From positions 1,337,536 to 1,401,535 of the forward strand of contig JAHLMK010000015.1 of NCBI GenBank assembly GCA_019915135.1: 64,000 nucleotides of DNA, written 5' to 3'. Position 1 is the stretch's first letter. Each line of letters opens with the position of its first letter. The notes under the pieces were generated by a model that was not told the origin of the DNA, ran no database searches, and saw only the letters and a list, made by a program, of their open reading frames with translations. This DNA comes from Strobilurus pachycystidiatus (lineage: Eukaryota > Basidiomycota > Agaricomycetes > Agaricales > Physalacriaceae). Positions 23,201-35,344 of this stretch are shown here, in pieces. Made by a program: the position numbers and the translations under genes.

Positions 23201-23852
23201 CTTCTCGAAGCTGCGAAGGCGACGCTGAAGTTGGCGGAGAAGACGTCCGATACTGTCTTGTCAGTTCTCCAGGCGTTGGCACGGTTCGGCGCGCAGGCGG
23301 TCAACGTCAAGTCCATCGTCCTTTCAGGTACTCTCCGCGGTGTCATTGGCATCCCGGGTGAGAAGAGCCGCCCTCTTTCTGCGGCGGTCAAGGGATATCT
23401 CATGGGCAATTGGTTCGACGTCTCAGTCACATTCGACTCAAGTGACATTGCCGCGTTCATCGTCTCGCTTTTCAAGAAGTAAGTAACTTGGTCTCCCTTC
23501 ACATATAATGTCACTAATGATTGTTTTTGATAGGCTTTGGGACTTGATGACGCCCAGCTTCCGCGCAGTCGACCTTTCCCACGAGATGGCAGATAGCTTC
23601 GGTGCCGTCGCCCAGAGTGAGGGCGAATGGAAACGAGACGTGTCTCGCCCATTGCTCATCACTCCTCTCATCGACGTTGCCGACCAGCTGAAACCGCTAC
23701 CGTTTGCGGTGGCTAAGAGCATGTTCATCGACAACCAACGACAGCTGTCTGGACAGTATTTCAGTGCCGACACTGTTTCCGAGTTGGCATTGCCAATGGT
23801 TCGCATTCCTCGTGGTCCATTCACGGCGACCCCGACGCGTGGCGCATATTGA
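17266..23852 (+). CDS. Very large (1,986 aa) protein of unknown function
   Basis: Not recognised. Thirteen exons in phase: 17266-17280, 17333-18238, 18292-18375, 18428-18731, 18784-18842, 18897-20045, 20098-20833, 20884-21310, 21363-21442, 21495-21728, 21775-22003, 22060-23478, 23534-23852. Residues 1-330 look like a soluble globular domain. Residues about 500-1,400 are a run of beta-rich units with alternating polar and hydrophobic residues, each holding a phrase such as LSGAISSTVIKFDDV, LSAELSGQIWENALG or MNGWWVKPFGVEHLKIG. Residues about 1,455-1,600 are an Ala/Glu-rich coiled coil (VETAKKEWEAGI, AVERANNERDAA, ERGIQTAQREMD). Residues about 1,640-1,830 are Ala/Gly-rich amphipathic helices (AAVETASGALTLAELTG). 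A compact end domain follows. No signal peptide is visible. The repeated beta units plus amphipathic helices suggest lipid or membrane contact, an inference only. A TATA box precedes the 15-nt first exon. Confidence 0.85.
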
Positions 23853-24210
23853 TGCAGAAGGCTATTTGGTGTTGCGTTATGGTCCACTCTTCACTGTCGT
23901 ACTCTGTAGCTGCCGACTTGATCGAAAGTTTACACTCAATCTTTTACCTGTCTATGTATATATATATCTGGGATAGTCTGCAATATATCTGACTTTGCGT
24001 TGGCAATCATCGCTTATTGGTGCTCACTTAGACTCGAATGAGAGACACTGGCAGGTCACCTCGCCGTAGCCCTGGGTATACAGGCCTGTGTCGATGGAGA
24101 ATCTGGTAAAAGTACAAATATCATTCTTCTGATATACTCTCTGCGCCGATTAAAGAAAAAACCTCATCGTTGATTACAGCCCATTTTTCACTAGAGATTC
24201 TACGCATAAA
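23853..24210. other. Convergent intergenic region
   Basis: 358 bp between two stop codons; only 3' flanks, including a TATATATATATC stretch near 23958. Confidence 0.4.
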
Positions 24211-25127
24211 TCACCACGGGGTCCCACTAGGGAAGACCATTGGTTTATACACTTCACCTCGCTTCTCCTTGCCGCAAAGCAACTCGACGAGCGTCAATGC
24301 GAAAGGGAAGGTAGTGCCTTTGTAATTGGATGTGTGTGAGTTTCCTCTATGTTGTGAGCTGTAAGATTGGAAACGTACCGGGGCCACGGCTGCGAGAAAT
24401 GTGTTAGTCGTGTCGTCAAAGTTTAGTGGTGAACAAGTACCGACCTTGTGACAAGATGACCAGAGATTACAACTGGGGCATCGGAGTAGTCAAAATCTTG
24501 GTTGCCTTGTTAGACCGCGCGTTTATACTTCGCCGGAGGACTTCGTACCATTGCTGAGTTGATCCTTAACGGAAGGGTGGGACGTCAACGACTGTCTCGG
24601 AAGACCAGAAGTCAATGCCGCGAGACTTCCTGCGGACTGTTAGTCATATAAAGAAAGGCAGGAGGCCGCCTTACCAGCACAAATCATCCCAACATATTTC
24701 TTCTGTTCGATGTATTCCTTGACCAAGCCCTGCACATCTAAAGATTTGGAAATTGTTTCTGCGCCTTTAGCGCCACCTGGAACTACCAGTAAGTCGTATT
24801 TGTCCTTGAAGCCAGATATTCAGCACGTTTGACGCGCATGGAATGGCGGGGTGGCGTACAGGCCCACAAGCAGATACGTCGAGGTAGATATCGGGCAGGA
24901 TGTTGATGCCGCGGGAGCCTTTCGCTGCTGGAGGGGATACAGAGCTCGAAGGGCTCGAGGTGTCGGGCACGTAGGCGGATTGAGTGGTGATCCCAGCACG
25001 GACGAAAGTGTCGTAGGTGATCGTACTGAAGCGCCCCGACTTGAGAGGAGGTACAAGTTGAAGGTAGGGTTACATACAACTCCATTTCCTCCGTACCATG
25101 TGCGAGCAATATAAGGGCCGAAGGCAT
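24211..25127 (-). CDS. DJ-1/ThiJ/PfpI family protein
   Basis: Homologue of human DJ-1 (PARK7), a redox-sensitive protein with glyoxalase and deglycase activity reported for the family. Seven exons (25081-25127, 24878-25025, 24804-24675, 24549-24629, 24445-24505, 24379-24389, 24211-24317; one is only 11 nt) give 194 aa, the usual length. The N-terminus SALILLAHGTEEME has the conserved glutamate. The nucleophile elbow YVGMICAG puts the reactive cysteine at about residue 107. SLTSHPSVKD supplies the histidine that follows it in DJ-1. VVPGGAKGAE and the late GPGTTFPFALTLVE are family signatures. Likely cytosolic. The acceptor choices were forced by phase. Confidence 0.92.
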
Positions 25128-25799
25128 ATTTAATTCAGAGTGGTGTGATGGTCAAAAGTAAGATTGTGGCCAGGTGATTGCGTCACCGCCGTCAAGAGCC
25201 CAGTCGTCGGAGAGTGCCGCAAATGGACATCAACGCTTTGCTCTGGACCACCACGGTAGGACTCATTTACGACGAAGTACACCTGTACATGTTTTTCTTT
25301 CTGCGAAGATCTTGACTCTGCACTACTTGATGCTTGCGAAATCACGCGTTCGCTGTCTTTTTCCCGGCTCGCCTCTACATCATGCCAGACAAGAACGGTG
25401 TTGGCGTACCAACGAAATATTTAGGTCTAGGCTCAGCTTGGCACACAGGCTTCTACCACCGTTCTATGGCCGAAGCCTACAACAGTCATCAAGCACTAGT
25501 GAATCACAGTGGCGCCAACCTTGTGGTTCTGTTAGGCGTATTACAGCGGGCCGACAGTCTCTAATTCCGGCACATCTCATGCGTCGTAATTCTCTCGGTG
25601 TCTTGCTCCGGGGCCTATCTTGCAGAGTAGGGAGCCAATTTATGGAGTGCGTTGGGTTGACTTGACCACTCATGCAGGTGCCATGTCTGACAGTCCGAGA
25701 CTTGTCCTCATCACAGTGCGAATCCAAATCTTGACATGATCAGTGTTCTAATCAACTCCGGCTAGCTGAGTGACACCTACACGTTGTCGATACACCACC
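25128..25799. other. Intergenic between divergent genes
   Basis: 672 bp. Short open frames occur on both strands but none has convincing coding character or splice support. Holds the promoters of the DJ-1 gene (left) and the small coiled-coil gene (right). Confidence 0.4.
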
Positions 25800-26170
25800 A
25801 TGTCCACGTCAGGCCTAAGGCCATCGGATGTAAGTTCGCGGGCTGACTACTAATGGTCTGCGCTTACTTTCTTACGCAATGCAAGTCAGTAGCATCTCCG
25901 CCAGGCAATCTTCCCCTTGAAGCGGGCTATTTTGCGATCCTGGAGGAGTTGCGCGTAAGGGTTCATGCGATTTGCGGGCATCGTTCTCCAACGTGTGCTG
26001 GATAGGCGATTCGTGCCCACCAAGTGGATTCCATCGCCCTCCAGCGGCAGATGACTCGGGATATCCATCAACTCCATGTCAAGCTGGAAGATGATGTTCG
26101 TCGTCGAATCCAAGAGATGCAAAACGTCAGGGACACGATTAGCGCCATGGGTGAGGAGATCCGGAGATAA
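25800..26170 (+). CDS. Small coiled-coil protein, unknown function
   Basis: Three exons (25800-25829, 25886-25954, 26006-26170) join in phase to 87 aa. The first intron holds a clear CTGACTACTAAT branch region. The protein starts MSTSGLRPSD, then PPGNLPLEAGYFAILEEL, then a continuous amphipathic helix from about residue 35 to the end (VDSIALQRQMTRDIHQL, VKLEDDVRRRIQEMQN). Short helical proteins of this sort are often subunits of kinetochore, tethering or BLOC-type complexes. No specific family can be named. None of its exons is long enough to be noticed alone, so it would be easy to miss. Confidence 0.6.
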
Positions 26171-26540
26171 CGTGAGGACGCTGCAGATGCTTGTCGAGGT
26201 TCTTCGCACACAACGGAGGATAATCACCACATACAGCATGCGCTTGATACGGGGCTGATTCGCGCCGTTTGAGTGGCCTTTCGGCGCCTCTAGCCCGCTG
26301 GCTGGATGCTACGCTTGGCGCTCGTTGGTTCTCTGAGGTCGAGCACAAATGAGTCTGGATTTCGTACACCTTGTTAGAGGATGGGCAATAGCGTACTTAT
26401 GCGAGTAGACTCAGATCAGAAGTAATATGGCCTGATCACGAATAATGAGCTTGATTTATTGATAACGGAACGGAAGTAATAAGGCCGTGTTTGGCAGCAA
26501 CGAAACTCGAAACTCCTTTCGCACCTTCCGTTCTTCGCTC
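26171..26540. other. Intergenic, UGD1 promoter
   Basis: 370 bp without a supportable gene, ending at the UDP-glucose dehydrogenase start. Confidence 0.4.
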
Positions 26541-28212
26541 ATGGCTCCCGTCAAGGTTCAGAAAATTTGCTGCAGTGCGTTTACCTTCCCGCCATTGCTA
26601 GCAACGATGAGCTCACCGTCTTCCTAGTCGGTGCTGGTTATGTCGGTGAGCAGTTCGCTTCATGCACGGCGGCGCGCGCGATCCTCAACGAAACAAGGTG
26701 GACCGACCTGCGCGGTCATCGCTCTCAAGTGCCCCCACGTAGCGGTCACCATCGTCGACCTCAACCAAGACCGTATCGACGCCTGGAACAGCCCGGATTT
26801 CCAACTTCCGATCTACGAGCCTGGCTTGGAAGATGTAGTGCGCCAGTGCCGAGGACGCAACCTGTTCTTCTCGACGGACGTCAACAAGGGCATCCTCGAG
26901 GCCGACCTCATCTTCGTCAGCGTCAACACGCCGACCAAGAAGAGCGGTGTCGGCGCCGGCTTTGCCGCTGATCTCAAGTGTGTTTCCCCTCCTTCTACGC
27001 TGCTGTACCGCCATATCTGAGCCCACCACAGCTACGTCGAGCTCGCCACGCGTCAAATCGCCAAGGTTGCGACGTCGTCCAAGATTGTCGTCGAAAAGTC
27101 GACTGTGCCCTGCCGCACGGCCGAATCGATGCGCACCATCCTCGAGGCCAACTCCAAGCCCAACTGTCGGTTTGACATCCTCTCTAACCCCGAATTCCTG
27201 GCCGAGGGCACCGCCATCGACGACCTCTTCAGCCCCGACCGAGTCCTTATCGGCTCTCTCCAAACCGAGGAAGGCAAGAATGCCTGCCAGTCCCTGACCG
27301 AAGTCTACGCCAACTGGGTCCCGAAAGAGCGCATTCTCAACGTCGGCCTTTGGTCGTCAGAACTCTCCAAACTCGCCGCCAACGCCATGCTCGCCCAACG
27401 CATATCCTCCATAAACGCGCTTTCTGCCATCTGCGAGGCCACCGGTGCCAACATCGATGAGGTCGCTCACGCCGTCGGATACGACTCACGGGTCGGTCCC
27501 AAGTTCCTAAAGGCCTCTGTCGGATTCGGCGGCTCCTGTTTCCAGAAAGACATTCTCAACCTTGTCTATCTCAGCGAGAGCCTGCATCTCCCCGAGGTTG
27601 CCGCGTACTGGCGCCAAGTTGTCGAGATGAACGAATACCAGAAGGCGCGTTTCTCAAAGCGCGTCGTGGATACCCTGTTCAACACGATCACGGGCAAACG
27701 TATCGCCGTCTTGGGCTTTGCATTCAAGGCGGACACAGGTGACACCCGGGAGAGTGCGGCCATCACTCTCATTAAGAACTTCCAGAACGAGAAAGCTCTC
27801 ATCAACGTGTACGACCCTCAGGTGCCCCATTCGCAGATATGGGCGGATTTGCAGGAGGTCAACCCGGGTGTGCCACTGGATACGCGTAAGTGACATCTCA
27901 TACCTCGGGGTACTCGGTGCTGATGAGCCAAATCTAGTGCAAAAGCAAGTGACGATCTCTCCGTCTGCTCTTGATGCTTGCAAGAACGCAGAGGCAGTGG
28001 TCATCGCCACAGAGTGGAAGGAGTTCAAAGACATTGACTGGGAGGTCGTCTACTCAACCATGAATAAGCCGGCGTTCGTCTTCGATGGACGATTACTCGT
28101 AGACGCCGAGAAGCTAAGGCAGATTGGATTCAAGGTAAGTTTCTTCTTGGTTTAGCCGTCACTAGTCTAAACATGGTCCCAGGTCACGACCATTGGGCGG
28201 GGAGGACTGTAA
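26541..28212 (+). CDS. UGD1: UDP-glucose 6-dehydrogenase
   Basis: Oxidises UDP-glucose to UDP-glucuronate with two NAD+, feeding UDP-xylose and glucuronate-containing polysaccharide synthesis; cytosolic. Six exons (26541-26574, 26628-26645, 26698-26977, 27032-27885, 27938-28134, 28183-28212) give 470 aa, the normal size; exon 2 is 18 nt. The N-terminal Rossmann motif is GAGYVGG at residues 13-19. EKSTVPC and [12 protein letters not shown] mark the conserved core. The catalytic cysteine is in [10 protein letters not shown] at about residue 280. [21 protein letters not shown] is the C-terminal UDP-binding domain signature. All key residues are present. Confidence 0.97.
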
Positions 28213-28782
28213 AACACCTTAGATAACACCTAGAAGCTTACACTCTCTTCTGGTCACATCCAGCTAGATGCTACTACCTTTGACGTCTTCTTCGGTCTCG
28301 GCTTTCTTCTTACCTACACGCATACCTGTAGTTTGTCTAGATCTGTTTCGTTGCAGCGGCGGGTTCTGTCTTATAATAGATCTTGATGTGTTCGGGATTG
28401 TATACCTGCTAAAGAGTGCGCGCACGAGTGAGGATTGCGACACTGAGAATGAGGACACTCAGTCGCGCCTCAAATGGTGCAGAATTACTATGCCGAGGAT
28501 CTCCAATGAACGATGGGCGAAGGGCCCCACTCAAAGTTAAGCTCGAAGAGGGGGGCGGAATACTCGACTGCACATCGGTCGGGCAACATGGATGTGATGA
28601 AAAGAGGGCGAATGACCGGTGAGATGACGAGCGACCAATATCTCGATTCAACCCTCTCGAAATGCTAAGGTTGCAAGACTGAACACTCCCTTCGGAGTCA
28701 AAAGTCTCAGATATCGAGATTATTTATGAACATGTGGTAGTGAAAGTCCTTCCGTAATTAGAGGGTATGCTCATTGTTTAGC
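28213..28782. other. Convergent intergenic region
   Basis: 570 bp between the UGD1 and VPH1 stops. Short open frames on both strands show no coding pattern. Probable 3' UTRs. Confidence 0.4.
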
Positions 28783-31650
28783 TCACTCCTTAAACTCTGC
28801 AGTCGCGAAGCTGAGCGGCGTGAAGGCCTGAAAGAAAAGATGAGTGATCCGATGCGGCGGAGGACGACACAAAGAAACTCACATGACCTCCACCCATGAA
28901 ATGCTTGCTGTTCGCTTCGACCCAGTGCAGACGAAGGGCATGCAAGAAGGCGGAAAGGCCCTACACAAGCGCGGTCAGACGCGTGTTTACGAATGAGCGA
29001 ACGTCACATACCTCCATGATACACAAGATGAAGATAGTCAGCACAAACCACATCACGCCAACGACGATGAAAAGGATCCAGCCAAATATTCCCGACGGGT
29101 TCAAGAAGCTCTCAATTGTCATGGTCCATAGCACCTCACTCAGCTGGGCATGAGCGAGTGACAGAGCCCACAGACGCAGGTACGAAGCTGTGTGCGAGAT
29201 ACAGCCCAGACAGAACTCGATGGTGTGAATGATTTGATGAATCACAACCTCGCCGAAATCGTGTTCTTCCTATCGGGTCGTCAGTGAGGCAATAGTGTAA
29301 ATTGAATTCACCAACATGTTCATCATCAGCAGCCTCCGCTATAGCGCGTCCGTTACCCTCTTCCTCGCCCTCTAGAACCTCATCCGAGCTATCACGGCCA
29401 TTCTCGTCGTGGTTGAGTCCCACATAGCCTTGAGAGTGAATCTTCTTCATCTCCTTGTACTCGATGTATGGTTTCGTGATGAGCAACCAAGGGACACAGA
29501 CCGCCGCCATCAACAGTAAAACCACTTGAATGGGTCCCTGTCCGCGATACAACGGCTCCTCAACCGTCCCAGGAGCCAAGAACATGGAGATGAGCATGTT
29601 CAACAGTGATGGTGGTTTAACATCCGTCTGGCTCCAGTCAACAGACCACTTGTACAGGATGCAGATGACGAGGTAACCAAAGATAGACATCAAGAAGATA
29701 ATTTGGGGTACGAAGTTGGCCCAAATGTCGATGTGTCTCTTGAACCTGAGGTGATTGGGGACTTGCAAACACAACGCGAAAGTCATCTAGATCTGTCTCA
29801 GCAACGCCATCGAGGAGGGGATTGAATGGCTTACATGAATCACACCAAGCACAATAGACATCTTCATCTTGTACGAGTTGACGAAGACAAGGTTGTTGTC
29901 CGCACCGTGCCAGCCTGGGTCAAGACCGAAAGGATACATGTGTCCGTTGTTCTCTCCGAAGATCTTGGTGCCCACTTCACCAGGCTCTGGGAAGGTCCAT
30001 CCAGAGTGCCACAGGTGGAGACTCTTGGAGAAGATATCGTTGTACATAAGGCCGGTGTAGATGGAGAAGAGACCCATGAGAAGGATGATGTAACGACCGC
30101 TAGAATAGGGTTCAGCACATACGTCTTTGAGAGGGAGGCTTGAACGACTCACAAGAAGAATTGACCGATAATTTCACCTAGATCCTGCTTGGCAAGTTTG
30201 CGTTCGGCGAGGATCATGTAGAGAGCGGCAAAGAGGATGATGAAGCCGTGTCCGATATCACCGAACATGACAGCGAACAGGAAGGGGAAGGTGACCACGG
30301 CGAAGAGACCTGGATTGACTTCCTCGTACGCCGCAATACCGTAACTGTCCATGATAGTCTGGAAGCCTTCGGTAAACTTGTTGGTCCGGATGAAGGTGGG
30401 TGGGGTTTTGCTCGTCCGCAGCTCGTGCAAGATGGGAGGAACAGAAGTACCAGATTCCTCAGTAGCACTCCGGAGGGCAAGCTGGATGGTTGTGATGTCA
30501 CGGGTGGGAACCCATCCCTCCGCTATGAGTGTCTTCCTTCGGACATCATAGTTGAAGAGGTTGAGAGTCTCGTAGATCAACTTCTCCTTCTTCACGACGT
30601 CCTGCCAGCTGCGAAGACTTTCGCCAATCTTGACAATCTCGGAGCGACGGCTTGAACCAGTGTTGTACAAGACGGTTTCAATGTCTTCAAGACGGACGGA
30701 GACTTCGCGTAGAGCGTCGGCGCGCTTGTCTGCGTTGGGGTCAATGGGGTAGAGGGTGGCGCCCATAGACTCTGCGACCTTGCGAATTTTGGCCAGAAGG
30801 GCGTCACCATGAGCAAAGATGATGAAGACATTCTTCCTGGTCTCTGCGCCGGTGGCGGGGTCCACGAAAGGCTCCTCAATGTCAATGTGGTTCATGTAGA
30901 GGTTGCCGCGGAGGACACGCCAGAGAACTCGTTCAAATGTGGGGATCCGAGCGCGGTCGAGGGTTCCGGTGACAAACTCCAAGTCAAACTGTACACTCGA
31001 GGCGGCAGCGTACTGATTCTCCTGGTCATCGTGCTGGAGCAGAGGGGCCGAGCTGTCGTCGAAGGAGGTTCGGATGTCACTTCGCTGGCCCTGAGCCCTG
31101 TCGAAGAACACAGCAGTCTCCCTCAGCACATGCTTGGCCTCAATGAGTTCGCGGGTCCTGGCGCTGAGCATCTGGTAGCTCTCATTCATCTTGACGAGCC
31201 TCGACTCGTGTTCGGCGAGGGTGAGGTCCAGCTCGTCAATCGTCTGCGCGGCACGCGGACCAACAGTAATGAGCGGCGCAGAGTCGTACAGGGGACGAAT
31301 GGGCACGACGTCCTTCTCGGCAGCCAGCTGAGCAGAGAAGAATCTCACTCGACGCGCCATCTCGTCGATACGGCGAATCTCGCCGACAAAAGAGCGTTGA
31401 AACGGATTAACGCTGGGATTGAGCTACAAATACGATGAGCGGGACGTCGGTAACGAATAAAGCCGTTGCTGACATCTTTGAACTGCATATTCCCGAGCTC
31501 TCCAAGCTCGGCGACTGTGTCATGGGCGACTTCGGTGGGCACAAAGAGCTGTACCAAGCTCATCTGCTCCGAGCCTGTTCATATGATGTTCAACAGTAGC
31601 GCAGAAGAGGTATTAACGGACATACGGAGCAGACTGGGAAATTCCTCCAT
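28783..31650 (-). CDS. VPH1: V-type proton ATPase subunit a
   Basis: Vo-sector subunit a of the vacuolar proton pump, forming the half-channels for proton passage. Eight exons (31626-31650, 31474-31574, 30153-31423, 29835-30099, 29316-29786, 29012-29269, 28883-28960, 28783-28827) give 837 aa, as expected. The start [19 protein letters not shown] and [15 protein letters not shown] are family hallmarks. The N-terminal cytosolic half runs to about residue 400. Membrane spans follow from [20 protein letters not shown] onward. [21 protein letters not shown] contains the arginine essential for proton translocation in yeast Vph1. A cytosolic acidic loop (EGEEEGNG) lies before it. Single-copy status cannot be judged here. 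Confidence 0.97.
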
Positions 31651-31719
31651 CTTTCGATGTTCAGGGAGGAAGAATGGGATAAGATGGTAGAAGGCGGGTA
31701 AGGAGCCGGTTGTTGGTAC

Positions 31720-31800
31720 TTACGGGCGATGACTGCCTCTCAAAGCAGGTGCAAGCAATTGCACAGCCACTTGCCAATTGAGCTTTCTGACTTCCGCCAT
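31720..31800 (-). promoter_or_regulatory. Upstream ORF in the VPH1 leader
   Basis: A 26-codon open frame (start MAEVRKLNWQVAVQL) ends 69 bp before the VPH1 start codon. Its last codons overlap a canonical GTAAGT donor at the CCC|GTAAGT junction, so the frame may instead be part of a 5' UTR exon spliced to an acceptor just before the main ATG. Either way an upstream ATG is likely in the transcript. Confidence 0.35.
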
Positions 31801-31976
31801 GGTTCCTTGAATGAATACTACTGACGCGAACCTCGTCTCCGATTTCCACTGCAAAGTCCGGTGATATATTTCAGTGCCCCTTCAGTCAACAATCTCTTCA
31901 TCTAGATACATAGGCTATACATACTACTTAGAGGATACACGAATCGGAATACAAGGTCATCTGCTTCTGGACCAAT

Positions 31977-34900
31977 TTACCGTCCTTGTCCATACTGCTG
32001 GTATCCCCCATAGCCCTGGTTCTGATTCTGTTGAGGTTGAGTCTGATACGACAGCGGCGCCGGAGGAGGAGGCATCCACTGGTTCTGGTTCTGACTCTGG
32101 TACTGCGGCTGCTGGGGCGGAGGCGGGATAGACGAGTACTGCTGCTGAGGAGGCGGCGGCGGCGAGGAGTACTGTTGCTGCTGGGGATATTGCTGCCACT
32201 GCTGCTGTTGAGGCTGAGGAGCATAATGCTGTTGGGAGTGCGGTGGCTGGGGAGGGGGAGGAGGAGTCTGGTATTGCTGCTGTTGGGGAGGTGGTGGCGG
32301 TGGCGGAGTCTGATACTGCTGAGTAGGAGGAGCAGGAGGCGCGGAAGGTGTGCTCTGGTATGAGCTTCCAAACATGGCCAAACCTCCATACGGATCGGTT
32401 TGCTGCTGAGGTGGTGGCGGACTTGAGTAACTCGGTTGTGGAGGCGGAGGTGGAAGGAAACTCGATGTCTGCCGAACAGGCTGGGGCGGTGGGGGCGGAG
32501 TCGCATATGACGCTGGCGCAGGCGAAGAATAGGAAGACTGGGGCGGTGATGCATAGGATGACCGACTCGAGGGCGGTGGGGTCGGGTGATATGGCGCATT
32601 GTACTGAGATTGAAGGGGAGGAGGCGGTGACTGTGATTGCCAAGGTTTGTCGTGCATGCTCATAGACTGGAAGGAAGACGCCAAACTGGAAGCCGAAGGT
32701 GGTGGTGGAGGCACAGGTGGCTTCACCGCGACTGGGGGTGCAGTTGATGACAGTCGTTTTTGCACCTCGAGTTGAGATACCAGCCTATCCGTCTCATTCT
32801 TTCGCTCGGAGATGAACGACTTTACGTTGCTCTGCAGGCTGTTGACGTAGCCCGTGATGTCGTTGTAAAAGTGTAGTCCCTTCCTACGAGGAGGTCAATA
32901 TTGTTCTTCACAATGACCGCAGAAGTTGCACTCACGCTAGCCCGTCACGAACTTCCATGTAAACGTCCCTCGCTCTTGAGAAGCGACGGACTGTCTCCTT
33001 CTTCCTCTTTTCCCGCTCGTCCCACTTTCGTGCACCAGGACCACGGCCAGCAAGATCACGCAGTCCTTTCCAGTAACCAGCGACCTCCTGTAGGGTCAAA
33101 GCCTGCATGTGCGTTGTTCCTTCCAGACGCTGCTGATATGGGCGGAATTTCTCCAGCTCTGCAGCGAAGAGAGTCGGCTCCACGGTGGAATTGCGTCGAT
33201 TGAGAAGTAGCAGATGGGAAACATCATCGTTTTGAATCTATAGAACATAGAGATTAGGGTTGCTTTGGCTGCACACAAAAGGAAAAACAAACCTTCTCCT
33301 TGAGATCTTTCAACACCTCGTTGCGCTCTCTGGATATCTTGTTTAGTTTACCCAACCGCTGCTCGATCTCGTGTACATAACCACCAATCTTGGCTCGCTC
33401 TTGGGCATCGTCAATCTCACCGCCAATATCGAGGTCTAGGAGACTCTCTCCTGGCTTCGCGCCCCGCTCGGTACTTGCCCGAAAGACTTCCTCCAGATTC
33501 GGACTGAGCAGAAGCCCAAGATCTCCCTGGACTCCCTCCCACATTGATATCACTTGTTGGTCTGAAGGCGCGGCCGCTTCCAGGGAACCAAAGTGCGTCT
33601 TGATATCCTGGCGATACGTTTTGGCGACGCCTGCAGAAGGTTCCTGGGTCCAAAGATGATCATACTTGACGCGCATCATCTCGCAGTTCCTCGACTCTGT
33701 ATCAAGTTCCCGCGACAGAGACTCCAGCGTCTGGCCCACATTGTTCTTCAGCCTGCCGAGCTGAGCAATGAGTGTTGAGACACCCTCGCGCTCTTCAATG
33801 ACAGAGATGTCATCTCGCCACCGACGAACGTCCAATGGTATCTCGTCCTCTCCGCCGACCTCGCCTTCAGCCATAGCCCGGAACCTCTTCAGCCCCTCCT
33901 TGACACCCATCTCATCCAAGGCGCTACTCACTTCGACTTCAGCCAACTCAGCCTTCTCCACCTCTCCTCTCACAAGTTTCGCCTTTTCCTCAGAGTACAC
34001 ACTCGCGCTCTCGTGGACGCTGAGAGGTATCAAGCGAATGAAGAGATCCTGTCCGATTGTCTTCTGCACCTCGGGAGTGGCGTAGACCTCCTGAATGGGA
34101 ATGGGAGCCGCGACCACAGTCTTGTCGATCTGAGGTAGTGCCTCGGGGGCAGGCAGAATGGCATTGTAGATGAGATCGTTCTCACGCGTAGCTTCGTTCC
34201 GTTTCTCGGTGACGATTGCGAGATGACCTTTGAGACGGTCTGCTATAGTGGTGCCTGCATCAGAAGGGAGGGTTGGGGACACTGTAGAGACAAAGCTGGA
34301 TGAGAAGGATGATGCAGCTCGCGAGGCTTCTTTCGCAAGTGATTCGGCGACATTGAAGCGTACGAGGGCTTCGCCGTATTTACTAGCAGCTGCGTCCGCC
34401 AATCCACGGTGGTATTGGGCGAGGGAGGAGAAGTATTTCGCCTTGATTTGGATGAGGGTGACCCAGTTACGGTCGAAGATGCCCTTTCCCATGAATTCCT
34501 TGACCTCTTCTGTGAGGCTGGTATACATCGACGCTGTCTGGGCACCAATCTTGGCGACAAGCGCGCTACTCTTCTTCTCGTCCGCGCACTTTTCGAAAAA
34601 GACCTCGGTGGCCTGTGCGAGAATGAGCCCTACGAGGAACTTGATGACCTCCCGGCTGAGATCTGTCGATGGGGCGTGGAGAAAGTTCTCGTTGATATAA
34701 GTGAGCATCCCGGCGCATGTCTTGTAGTAGCTGAATGCGCGTTTGAGTCCTTCTGGGTCGGATCTACTCTGGGATGATGCGATGGCGGAGTGGGTGCTGG
34801 CGATTTGGAAGAGAACGGACGCCTTCTCGAACGCGATAGAAGTCTGGGTGGTCAATTTGTTCGTGAACGCATCTCTCCACGGAAAGTTGACTCGTATTTC

Positions 34901-35198
34901 CGCAAATCTCAGCTCCAGAAGCTCGAGCTGGCCGAAGTATTTGTACAGCAGATCGCGAGCTTTAGGAAGGGTCAGATGCTGTGAATATACACGACACAAC
35001 TGCGAGCGCACCTGTGTTATCACTGCCTGCGCCTCGGACGGCATCCTGTCTGCATCTCTGCAGCGCGGCGCACTCGGTGGCGTAGTTGTCGGGATTCTCC
35101 CCGTACGACTGGGCGACGAGGGATCGGATGGGAGAGGTCCAATCAACTTCCTCCGTCGCTTTGCGCGGTATCGATATCATGGGGGATTGGTTGGCCAT
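31977..35198 (-). CDS. BRO1: BRO1/ALIX-type ESCRT adaptor
   Basis: Endosomal adaptor that binds ESCRT-III Snf7 and recruits the Doa4-type deubiquitinase during multivesicular body sorting. Four exons (35012-35198, 33293-34959, 32936-33237, 31977-32883) give 1,020 aa. The N-terminus (MANQSPMISIPRKATEEVDW, then SYGENPDNYATECAALQRCR) and YFGQLELLELRF, then FPWRDAF, are BRO1-domain signatures covering about residues 5-390. A coiled V-shaped domain follows (ISVIEEREGVSTLIAQL, RELDTESRNCEMMRVKYDHL). From about residue 750 the chain is Pro/Gln/Tyr/Ser-rich with many PPPPP and QQQ runs, like other Bro1 proteins. Divergent from MIC10 with a 146-bp spacer. Confidence 0.95.
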
Positions 35199-35344
35199 CT
35201 TGTGCACAGCAGTCAATGTCAAACAGAAGATATATAGCGCACAGACTGCGAGGTGCGCAGTATGGATGGACGTGGACGGTGATGATGGTACAGAGTCAAG
35301 CTGGCGTCACTGCCGACACGGCAATTCCTTACCTCTTGACACCC
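35199..35344. promoter_or_regulatory. Compact bidirectional promoter, BRO1 and MIC10
   Basis: Only 146 bp separate the two divergent start codons, so both genes must share this promoter segment. A TATATAGC lies at about 35230, close to the BRO1 side. Confidence 0.5.

Noticed and set aside
25381..25565. Short plus-strand frame beginning MPDKNGVGVPTKY
   Set aside because: Coding look fades after about 15 codons and no splice partner was found.
31928..32643. Long Pro/His/Leu-rich open frames overlapping the BRO1 tail
   Set aside because: Shadows of the CCN/CAN repeats that encode the Pro/Gln tail of BRO1; no start or splice support.
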